This document shows, piece by piece, positions 7,319 through 14,900 of a stretch of DNA of 16,661 nt. The notes under the pieces are model-generated. The model saw only the letters and a program-made list of their open reading frames with translations. It was not told the origin of the DNA and made no database searches. The position numbers and the translations under genes are program-made. The first letter of the stretch is position 1; each line of letters opens with the position of its first letter. Source of the stretch: Elusimicrobia bacterium RIFOXYB2_FULL_48_7 (GTDB taxonomy: Bacteria > Elusimicrobiota > Endomicrobiia > CG1-02-37-114 > XYA2-FULL-39-19). The stretch lies in the NCBI GenBank assembly GCA_001800495.1, contig MGVM01000012.1:1-16661 (forward strand). The letters are read 5' to 3'.

Positions 7319-7343
7319 GGGGCAACTAATAATATCCGCGGGT

Positions 7344-7961
7344 TCATTCCCACCCTTGGGCCGACTCTTCATTTAATGCATTGTATCTCTGCAAGATGGC
7401 CCGGTCAAGCTTGTTTTTGAATGTTTTTTTAAAAAGAACCACTTTTATCCAGATGCTATTTTCCTTTCTTTCAGGCCAAGCCACCCAAGGCCCGGACTTA
7501 CTTTCCATAATCCTGCATTCAATCGACACAGAACCGGCAAAAACAACTTCTGCGAACGCTTTTAGCTTGGATACTTTTTTATAAGGGTAAAACTTCGTAA
7601 TTTCAAAAGGAATATCATATCCGGTTGACTTAGTTTCCTTTACAGGCAGTTTCAGTCTAATGAACTCAGCTATTTTTTCTGTAAGTGTTACATCCAAAAT
7701 TCTGACTTGCTCATAGACCCTGCCGGTTGATGAAGTGTACCTGGGAAATTCCAGAGAGACATTCCCGCTGCCCTGCTTAACGATTATTCCTTTGATCTTG
7801 ATCTGGCTATTAAGTTCTATATCTGCAAATGATATATCTGATATATCGTATGTTTTAACACCTGTAACAATAAGTTCAGTTTTTCTATTTTGCTGACTGA
7901 ATAAGACTACACTTATCGTTAAAATCAGAATGATTGACAAAATAAGGCTTTTAGGTTTCAT
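7344..7961 (-). CDS. Exported protein with two tandem SpoVG-like domains
   Basis: The protein has 205 residues: a signal peptide (about 1-22, hydrophobic core ILSIILILTISVVLF) and two domains that I recognise as SpoVG-like. The second (about 118-193) can be laid over Bacillus SpoVG: an EIT opening, KLKAFAEVVF where SpoVG has RMRAIASITL, a CRIMESKSGPWVAWPERK segment where SpoVG has DIRVIDGNNGLFVAMPSKR, then a C-terminal helix KLDRAILQRYNAL. The first (about 29-104) repeats the pattern more loosely, with VTGVK, a strand pair, an FPRY segment and a helix TEKIAEFI. SpoVG is a cytoplasmic nucleic-acid-binding regulator of about 95 residues, so an exported double version must do something else. Its ATG lies only 12 bases after a terminator T-run and has no clear Shine-Dalgarno sequence. 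Function is unknown. Confidence 0.75.
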   Translation of the reverse strand: MKPKSLILSIILILTISVVLFSQQNRKTELIVTGVKTYDISDISFADIELNSQIKIKGIIVKQGSGNVSLEFPRYTSSTGRVYEQVRILDVTLTEKIAEFIRLKLPVKETKSTGYDIPFEITKFYPYKKVSKLKAFAEVVFAGSVSIECRIMESKSGPWVAWPERKENSIWIKVVLFKKTFKNKLDRAILQRYNALNEESAQGWE

Positions 7962-7973
7962 TGTTTATTGTTG

Positions 7974-8007
7974 AAAAAAAATGACCCCCGTTTTTTACAG
8001 GGGCCAT
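7974..8007 (-). terminator. Strong intrinsic terminator or attenuator after the PorV-like gene
   Basis: On the minus strand, ATGGCCCCTGT (8007-7997) pairs with ACGGGGGTCAT (7991-7981) around an AAAAA loop, an 11-bp stem with two G-T wobbles, followed directly by seven or eight Ts (to about 7974). It is 33 bases after the PorV-like stop codon and 12 bases before the next gene's ATG, so it may set the level of that gene. Confidence 0.88.
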
Positions 8008-8040
8008 TCAATTATTTTTACGAAGCAAAACTATCTACTT

Positions 8041-9015
8041 TCAGAAAGAATACTTCAATCCAACTCTGATAGTGTCTCCGAGATCACCGTATGGCGCCCA
8101 TGTAGCGTCAAAACCAAAGGAATTTTTCATCGCAAACCCTAAACCGAGTGAAACACCAGCCATTCCTCCGGCATCTGAAAGGCCTGAATTATAGCCAAAC
8201 CTTAACGGAAGGCTCATATTTTCATTCACAGCCAGGGAATATTCAGTGCCAAGATTCACTGTTGAGACCCCGTCAGCAGTCCCAACATTGATATCGAGCC
8301 CAAGCAAAAACTTTTCGGAAAACTGGTATTTTGAACCAATTTTCAAATTCATCGGCAACGGATCGGAAACTTCTATGAATTTAATGGCTCCGCCAAGGTT
8401 CTGCACAGATAAGCCCAAGTCCAGTTTTTCCGAGGCTTTATACAATCCGCCAAGGTCAGCAGCAAAACTTGAGGCACTTTTGTCATCAATTGACATATTT
8501 ATTATCTTCATACTTAATCCAAGACCAAGCTTGTCATTAAGCGCTTTCGCGTACGCCAAGGTTATGGCCGTATCGCTTTCACCGAACTTCGTCGCTGTTT
8601 CTGCGGTAGCTCCGCCCACGTAAGATCCCGTGTTATCAGTTTTGGGAATACCAGTAACAGAGAGCATGTTGACCGCAATACCAAGAGTACCCATCTTCAT
8701 GGGCATACCTAATGCCAGGTAATTGTATTTTATATCTTGGAACCAAACAGTATAAGTAGCTGTGACTTCAGACTTAGGCAGGAATGCCAGCCCGGAAGGG
8801 TTGGAACCAATGCTGTTTACATCGTCAGAAACCGCACAGTATGCATTTCCCATGGCTGCAGGCCTTGCTCCGCCTACGATCTTAAGGAACTGACCGCCCG
8901 TAGTGCCCTTGCTCCCCGCGTAAGAAATGCTAATGACAAAACATAATGATACAAAAACAAAACCAGATTTTTTAAACATTTCTAACACCCCCCGTGACTT
9001 TTTTCTTTCTTTCAT
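8041..9015 (-). CDS. PorV/PorQ-like (UPF0164) outer-membrane beta-barrel protein
   Basis: The protein has 324 residues. It has an extended basic N-terminus, a hydrophobic signal core (about 17-31) ending near YAG, and then the family opening GGARPAAMGNAYCAVSDD (about 48-65) followed by an NPSGLAFLP segment (72-80). Regularly spaced amphipathic strands follow, and the protein ends in phenylalanine (KYSF), as outer-membrane barrels do. Relatives include PorV and PorQ; PorV works in the type IX secretion system, but most UPF0164 members have no known role, so a secretion function is only a possibility. The start at 9015 is supported by GGAGG about 6 bases upstream. A second ATG at 8979 would give a shorter signal peptide. 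It follows the preceding barrel gene by 16 bases, so the two form one operon, closed by the terminator at 7974-8007. Confidence 0.85.
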   Translation of the reverse strand: MKERKKSRGVLEMFKKSGFVFVSLCFVISISYAGSKGTTGGQFLKIVGGARPAAMGNAYCAVSDDVNSIGSNPSGLAFLPKSEVTATYTVWFQDIKYNYLALGMPMKMGTLGIAVNMLSVTGIPKTDNTGSYVGGATAETATKFGESDTAITLAYAKALNDKLGLGLSMKIINMSIDDKSASSFAADLGGLYKASEKLDLGLSVQNLGGAIKFIEVSDPLPMNLKIGSKYQFSEKFLLGLDINVGTADGVSTVNLGTEYSLAVNENMSLPLRFGYNSGLSDAGGMAGVSLGLGFAMKNSFGFDATWAPYGDLGDTIRVGLKYSF

Positions 9016-9031
9016 AATACCCTCCGGAAGA

Positions 9032-10252
9032 TTAATATTCGTAACTTACTCCCAGGTACATGTTCGTGGAAGTAAAATTGTAAATTTCCGTAGATTTCGT
9101 GTAAGTGAAATTCGAGCTGGAATCATAGGACTTCATCATTGCACTTAAGGTCAGTTTATCGCTTAAGGGATATCCGATGCTGAGAGTAAGCGTTTTTGAG
9201 TCTATCTTCAACTTGTCCGCACCATACACATAACCGCTTGCATTATCATCGATCTTGGCCGGTTGCTGGCTGTAATTTCTTGACGACATCCCGTAAGACA
9301 GCCCGAGTTTCAGCGGAATGGTATTGAACGAGAAGCTGAACATCGGGGTAAGCAGGGTTTCTGTATAGTCATAATATTTCTCAATATAGTCCTTGGTGTT
9401 TACGTCGTAATAATTCTGGTTGGAACCGGTAATGAAATACGATATCCCCAGCCCTGCATAGATGGTCACTGGCCCGGCCGGGACTATAGCGAACGAGGGC
9501 GCCAAACTAACCGCCGTGACTGTATCGGCGCGCCTGTCTGTTTTGTACTTGCCGTCCTCCTTCTGGACAAACTGGTCTGAAAAATTCTTCATGGTATATA
9601 AAAGCGACCAGTCAATTATAAAAGCGCTGCCCGGGTACATTTTGCCGTAGGCGCTGATATCGTTTGCCGCAAAATCCAGAAGATTAGTGCCGACTTCCGC
9701 GGCCGTAACACCAATCTGTTGCTGCATGGTAGATTGCGATATAAGCGAAGCGTAATTCGGGAATGTGATATTATACATACTCACTCCCAGAGTGGCATTT
9801 TTCATCGCGAGGTCAATCCCGACGGTCGTTTTATCATAGTCAAAAGCGCCTTTTCCCCAATCTTCGTTTTTCGCCTCGACAATATATTGTTTCAGGACAC
9901 CGGCTTTTAATTTTAATTTTGTATTGCTGCCAATTTTATAAACAGGCCTGACAGATACATTATAGCTGGCCGACTGCATGAAAACCTTGTCCCCGCCTAT
10001 CACTATTTCTGCAACGTCCTTAATGCCCCTGTAATCAAGATAGACAGCAGGCAGGAGAGACAACTTATCGTTAAATTTTATCGCAGGAACAAAATCAATT
10101 CCCAGGTTTCCGCTGAAATCGCTTGCAGCCCCGCCGGACGCATAATTACCAAGCGATGCTCTTACATTAAGAACTGTTGAGACATCAGATGCCAATCCAA
10201 TAGAAGTACAAAGCACAACCAGTATACATGATACTAAGGTTTTTTTGATCAT
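9032..10252 (-). CDS. Predicted outer-membrane beta-barrel protein of unknown function
   Basis: The protein has 406 residues from the ATG at 10252. I prefer that start to a TTG at 10276 because AAGGA lies 7 bases before the ATG and the protein then opens directly with a signal peptide (MIKKTLVSCILVVLCTSIG, about 1-22). The mature part is a series of alternating-polarity strands rich in Tyr, Ser, Asn and Gly, with short turns, ending in an aromatic residue (VSYEY), as expected for a barrel. I recognise no specific family; sequence patterns resemble generic porin-like or DUF-type barrels of candidate phyla. It sits between the FecR-domain gene and the PorV-like gene, and probably shares a transcript with the latter. 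A transport or structural role in the outer membrane is likely, but the substrate cannot be told. Confidence 0.75.
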   Translation of the reverse strand: MIKKTLVSCILVVLCTSIGLASDVSTVLNVRASLGNYASGGAASDFSGNLGIDFVPAIKFNDKLSLLPAVYLDYRGIKDVAEIVIGGDKVFMQSASYNVSVRPVYKIGSNTKLKLKAGVLKQYIVEAKNEDWGKGAFDYDKTTVGIDLAMKNATLGVSMYNITFPNYASLISQSTMQQQIGVTAAEVGTNLLDFAANDISAYGKMYPGSAFIIDWSLLYTMKNFSDQFVQKEDGKYKTDRRADTVTAVSLAPSFAIVPAGPVTIYAGLGISYFITGSNQNYYDVNTKDYIEKYYDYTETLLTPMFSFSFNTIPLKLGLSYGMSSRNYSQQPAKIDDNASGYVYGADKLKIDSKTLTLSIGYPLSDKLTLSAMMKSYDSSSNFTYTKSTEIYNFTSTNMYLGVSYEY

Positions 10253-10325
10253 TTCACAATCCTTTTTAAAGGGCAACGAAACCCCAGATTATCACTCCCA
10301 TAAACAAGCAGGAAATGATAAAATT

Positions 10326-10354
10326 ATTATACTAAACTTTACTGAATTAATCCA
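10326..10354 (-). promoter_or_regulatory. Candidate promoter for the two barrel genes
   Basis: On the minus strand there is a perfect TATAAT (10331-10326), and 17 bases upstream lies TGGATT (10354-10349), a weak -35. The start would be near 10319, giving a leader of about 65 nt before the ATG at 10252. The -35 overlaps the end of the FecR-domain gene. I see no terminator after that gene, so readthrough from upstream may also contribute. Confidence 0.42.
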
Positions 10355-11832
10355 GAGTCCTTAAAGATCTTTGGCTCAACACAAAGGTCAATCTTTTTGC
10401 CGGGACCCTTGAAATCACTGCCGGAAAGAACCATTTCCATATTTGATTTCAACTTGTCCTGCGCATAATCCGTCGACTTGGGTATCTTACCCAAATCATT
10501 GATGGAAATATACTCTTCCCTGTAAGTATTACCTGTGCCGAACGTCAGATCAGACCTTGTGTGCATTGAATCCGAACCAGCTGGATAGGATTGTGTCAGA
10601 TTTGTCTGGTACCACGCATCAAATTGAGCATATGTCATGGTTCCTACCTGACCATCAACCGTCCACCTTGAATCAGTAGTAATGTCATTGATTGTCGCTG
10701 CAACAGGCGCGTAAGAAATTTTGTTTACCCCGTTGATCTTAAAATAGTAATTATCAAAAATATGAGTATAAGTACCAGCGTTATTCACAACATGACCATC
10801 GGTAGATCCCCATGTCACATCGTCAACAGTATTGCTTGCCCCTGATTGGTTTGCCCGATGGAAATAGACCGGGTCAACATCCCTTATTCCTTTTTTCCAG
10901 TCATCTCTCCACTTACTGAAGTAACTATTTGCATTCTTTAGTTCCAGAGGCGAAGCTAGCGGGACGTTGAAAGAAACTATATTTTGGAACCAGTCGAATC
11001 TGTCTTTCCTGCTATTAAGCACGACAAGCTTGAATTGGTTGTCCCCGAGGCTAGCTGCTGCGCCGCGCACTATGTATTCTTCTATTCTTACCCGCTGTCC
11101 AAAAGCATCAATAATAGTCTTTCCCTGCTTATATTCGGCATTCTTCAACTCAGCCGCGGCCATTTTCTGGACTTCTTCCTTGGATAAATCCATGTTTATT
11201 TCGGCCTTGGCCTCAATTTTCATTTCTTCCCTGCGATTACCTGATTCTTCTTCGTTGTCTTTGTCATTGAACGATGTCGGAGCGCCCGGGGGAAGGTCTT
11301 TAAGAAATTCCATTTTCTGGTTTGCCCCTACCTGGAATTCACCGCCAGTACCGTCAGGCTTAGCTGCCGCAACGAGGCCTTCAAATACTTTCAGCTCTGT
11401 CTGGTTGTCATCGCCAACGTCAAGAGTGAATTCCGTGCCGCGGATAGAGCAGACAGCCGTAGGTGTTTTGCATTCAAATGTTTTGCCCTGCATGAGTTTC
11501 GCAATTTTGAACCTAACCTTTCCTGATTTCTGTTCCAGGACTTTCTGGTTGTCAGTCAACGCCTTGACAAGCAATTCTGACTTCTGGCTTACTGTTATTT
11601 TACTGCCGTCATAGAGCATCAGCGTCGCCCTGCCCTTGGCCTCTGTTTTCACTGTCGCTTTTTCATCCAGTGTCATGCCCGGGTAACATTTGACCCAACC
11701 GGCATTTTCATTCATTTTGACCATTACCTTGCCGTAAGATTCGGTGACAATGACTTTTATCATTTTCGCGGAAAACACGTAACCAGCGCACATCAGCAAA
11801 CAGATTGCCGTTGCAAATAATTTTTTCTTCAT
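10339..11832 (-). CDS. Secreted FecR-domain protein with unrecognised C-terminal region
   Basis: The protein has 497 residues: a signal peptide (about 1-22, cleavage near VFSA), a FecR domain (about 28-180) with the family signature CKTPTAVCSIRGTEFTLD (121-138) preceded by a strand-rich section (GRATLMLYDGSKITVSQ, 67-83), an acidic and charged low-complexity linker (about 189-235) and a C-terminal part of about 260 residues that I do not recognise. FecR domains occur in anti-sigma/sensor proteins and, separately, in secreted envelope proteins of many phyla. There is no transmembrane anti-sigma segment and no neighbouring sigma factor, so this belongs to the secreted kind and regulation of a FecI-type factor is unlikely. 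The start is well supported by GGGAGGA about 5 bases upstream. Cysteines at 49, 121 and 128 could form a disulfide. Ligand and partner are unknown. Confidence 0.82.
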   Translation of the reverse strand: MKKKLFATAICLLMCAGYVFSAKMIKVIVTESYGKVMVKMNENAGWVKCYPGMTLDEKATVKTEAKGRATLMLYDGSKITVSQKSELLVKALTDNQKVLEQKSGKVRFKIAKLMQGKTFECKTPTAVCSIRGTEFTLDVGDDNQTELKVFEGLVAAAKPDGTGGEFQVGANQKMEFLKDLPPGAPTSFNDKDNEEESGNRREEMKIEAKAEINMDLSKEEVQKMAAAELKNAEYKQGKTIIDAFGQRVRIEEYIVRGAAASLGDNQFKLVVLNSRKDRFDWFQNIVSFNVPLASPLELKNANSYFSKWRDDWKKGIRDVDPVYFHRANQSGASNTVDDVTWGSTDGHVVNNAGTYTHIFDNYYFKINGVNKISYAPVAATINDITTDSRWTVDGQVGTMTYAQFDAWYQTNLTQSYPAGSDSMHTRSDLTFGTGNTYREEYISINDLGKIPKSTDYAQDKLKSNMEMVLSGSDFKGPGKKIDLCVEPKIFKDSGLIQ

Positions 11833-11850
11833 ACAGTCCTCCCCCTTTTT

Positions 11851-11889
11851 GGTGCCACATGTTACGCGCTTGGAAGCGTGTGTGGCGCC
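11851..11889 (-). promoter_or_regulatory. Long hairpin in the leader of the FecR-domain gene
   Basis: Arms GGTGCCACA (11851-11859) and TGTGGCGCC (11881-11889) pair at eight of nine positions. Inside, ACGCGCT (11864-11870) pairs with AGCGTGT around a TGGA loop, leaving one 4-base bulge. The whole 39-nt element folds as a single hairpin. On the transcribed strand it is followed by AAAAAGGGGGAGGA, which contains the Shine-Dalgarno sequence, and not by a T-run. It therefore looks like a leader structure affecting translation or mRNA stability and not a terminator. Confidence 0.6.
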
Positions 11890-11910
11890 CTCTTTGTTTT
11901 AAATTTCAAG

Positions 11911-11947
11911 AAAACAAGAAAAGCCGCTCGCCTAAAAGGCGAGCAGC
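11911..11947 (-). terminator. Intrinsic terminator after the giant repeat-protein gene
   Basis: On the minus strand, GCTGCTCGCC (11947-11938) pairs with GGCGAGCGGC (11932-11923) over ten base pairs with one G-T wobble, around a TTTTA loop, followed by TTTTCTTGTTTT. It starts 14 bases after the stop codon at 11962. Confidence 0.85.
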
Positions 11948-11961
11948 CATGTTTTGTTCTC

Positions 11962-14900
11962 TTACCTGATTATCGCCAGCTTGCCGGACTTTTTGTCCGA
12001 GCTGACCTTCGGGTTGGTAAGCTGGTAGACATAAACCCCGCTTGCCACCTTCTCCCCGCTCTTGGTTTTAGTGTCCCATGTGAGCGTATCAGTGGAAGCG
12101 TCATCGGTTTTTACATCATCATAAACCATCTCACCGACGATATTGTACACTTTCAACCTCGCTTCCGAGGTAAGTTTCTTGAAAGTGATTACGGCTGCCT
12201 GGTACGGAGCGTCCGCCGCCAAGGTACCGGCTTTTAACGGGTTCGGGTACACGAAAGCATTAGACAGGTCCGCAGCCGCAGCATCTGAGCTTCCGCCACC
12301 GCCGCTACCACCAACTACGTGGAATACCGCGAACTTGGACATATGCTTGACGTTCATGCTCAACGTAAACTTGGACCAGTCAATTGACGGAGTGCCACTA
12401 ACAGCATCCCATGCCTTTGATGTCTCATTGTAATTGTAAAGTTTGAGCTCAGATTCTGGCAGGTCGAGTGCACTGGTCGAAATAGCGATCTTCACCGAAA
12501 TAGGTGTGGTTTGCGAAATAGTGGCTAACGGCCCTGATACCAGGCGAACCTGTAGTTCATATATATCGCTGAGCTGCGTGCCGGGTTTCGCCGCCGCAAA
12601 GCAGGTAATCGGAGTAGAGAATGCTCCCCTGGAATACTTGCCGCGCCTTGTAGCGCCGATTGTTTCGTCGGTAACTTTCACGCATGACGCTTTTGTGCCG
12701 CTGGTCAAAGCAACATCATCGTCTATAGAACCCGCGGGCACGTCTATTCCAGACTCATCGCCTGAACCAAGTGTAAGGTTGCCGCCTACCATCGGGTTGA
12801 TGATCTTTTCACTTCTGCCGTCTTCGCCGAGATAGAACTTATATTCCGTTTCTCCGATCAAACCCTTTGAACTTGTTCCCGTGAACTTTAACTGGAAATA
12901 ACCGTCAGTGATTTCCTGTCCGTTTGGAATGTACACGAAAAGGAATTCCCTACGGTCATTGACAAATTTTTCGTCGGATGTAGACAACGGCCTGAAAACA
13001 CCTGACGCAGTCATTGTCGTGACAACCTGCCTGATAGATTCTTCTTTCAGCGGTTCTGTCGCATAACCGTAAACGTAGTAAAGGTCAATTTCATTAGGAA
13101 GATTGGTAATGTCTATTGTGTCTTCACTGGATCCCAGAGGGACATTTATGCTGGTAAAACCAACCTGTTTGAATGCCCCGATCGGCAGCGTCAGCTTGAA
13201 GGATTTTGCTTCAAAGTTAGGAGGATACACGGTGTAAACAATATCCTTGGTCTCTGATGAACCTGTCACCGTAAAGACGGTTGGATCAACGAACACTTTG
13301 TTTGAATTCGGCTCAACCAGCACAACATAGTACTGGACCCCGGCCTCTACACCGTATATGTCATACCTTTCGACTTCCTGGGTAACAGGGTTGATCGAAA
13401 GGTTACCGAACACTATTTTCGTAAAGTCCCTTGTCGCCGCAACAACTATTGAAGCTTCCGATTGCGAAATCCTGGTTCCCGTCTGGGTCCTGATATTACC
13501 ACCCACAGACAAACCGGCAGTAAGGTTAAGGTCACCAATGTCATTGATTGCACTTTCTTCAACAGTGACTTCCTGTTTGAAAGTCCCGAAACCCTTGGCA
13601 AATACCTTCAACAGATAAGTGCCCTTTACCAGCCCCTTGATCTCAAAGCTTCCGTCAACATTTGTTATCGTTTTGATGCCGGCCATCGGGTCGCCACTGG
13701 CAAGATCCGAAGGAGACTGCAGCAGCACAAGCGCCGCGGGATAATCCTCGACATCTATCCCCTCAACCTTGAACGGCAATATCAGCGCTGAGTAAGCTTT
13801 TACGGTTCCCTTTATAGCTGACTGCGCTTCTTCAAGAGTGAAGGACAAGCTCTCTGACAGCGTCTTTACATCGATACCTGATTTTACGCCTACCCCATAT
13901 TTTAGCATTGTCGCTGTCTGTTTTGTCGGGTCTTTTGGCCGTATATTCACTTTGACTTCCCAGTACTGCAGTCCGGTATTGATACCTCTTAAAACAAAGA
14001 TCCCGTTGGTATCGGTTACAGCGTTAATCATATTGTTCTGGCGGTCCTGAACGCTCTGAGGATAACCGACGATGGGTATATTAGAAAGAGGCTCATTGCT
14101 CGAATTGGTGACCTTCCCTGCAATAACCGTGCCGCCTTTGACCTTGATCGTTCCTATATCTACATCCGTCTGGCTGTCAGGAACGGTTATACCGGCTTTT
14201 GTCGTGATCATGTAGCTGACAGTAGAATCTGCTTTAGGTGAAATCCTTATCATGTAGGTACCTGCAGGCAGATTCGGGAAAGTAAACTGTCCCATCGTGG
14301 TCCCTGTTGTCGATATACTCATGCCTGTCTGGTCAGTATTCCTGTAAGAACCCTCAACCGGCGGGTAAGAGTTTGCTTCAACAAGCACTCCCGAAGTTAT
14401 CGATTTCCCGGTTTCGTCAACCAGTCGGCCGATAAGAGTGGCGCCCTTTGACAACGTGATCGAAGGAATTACCAGGGGCTCGGTAGATATGGGCACGGCG
14501 AAATCTCTTGAGTAAACCTTGTAGTTTTGCGACCATACCAGGAGCAGGTACTTACCTGGAGATACCTTGTCAAAATTGTATGACTTGGTCCTTAAACTGA
14601 CGCTGTTGGCCGAAGCAAAGTCGACATTGTAGGTACTTATGTCCTTGCCAGTGCTATAGTCTTTAAGAGCCACGCTAATGTATTCGGCTGTGCCCGCCTG
14701 CGGCCTGGTTATTGAACCGCTGATGTTCACTCCCGAAGTAAGCGTGAATGTGACCTGTTTCAATGAATTCTTCGCGAGCAGTTCATAGGACTCAAACGGA
14801 ACGCTGGCATAGTTATAGGTTACCCTGCGCATGATCGGGTAAGAACTGCTATTTCCGGTAGGTGTCGAATACCCCAAAACAGCCCATACAGGTAAGTTGA

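Noticed and set aside
7120..7329. A 69-codon plus-strand open frame
   Set aside because: Its first half is the complement of the CAU tRNA and the rest crosses the tRNA promoter and the palindrome; it has no protein-like features.
10253..10276. TTG start adding 8 residues to the barrel protein
   Set aside because: The ATG at 10252 has AAGGA at proper distance and places the signal peptide at the N-terminus; the TTG start would put the ribosome binding site inside the coding region.
10967..11614. A 215-codon plus-strand open frame
   Set aside because: It lies wholly antisense to the FecR-domain gene, which has a signal peptide, the FecR signature and a strong ribosome binding site. The plus-strand product has biased composition and no recognisable motif.
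10339..11832. FecR-domain gene as part of a FecI/FecR sigma regulatory pair
   Set aside because: No ECF sigma factor gene is adjacent, the protein has a cleavable signal peptide and no anti-sigma domain.
11851..11889. Reading this hairpin as an intrinsic terminator
   Set aside because: On the transcribed strand it is followed by AAAAAGGGGG and not by a T-run; the real terminator is at 11911-11947.
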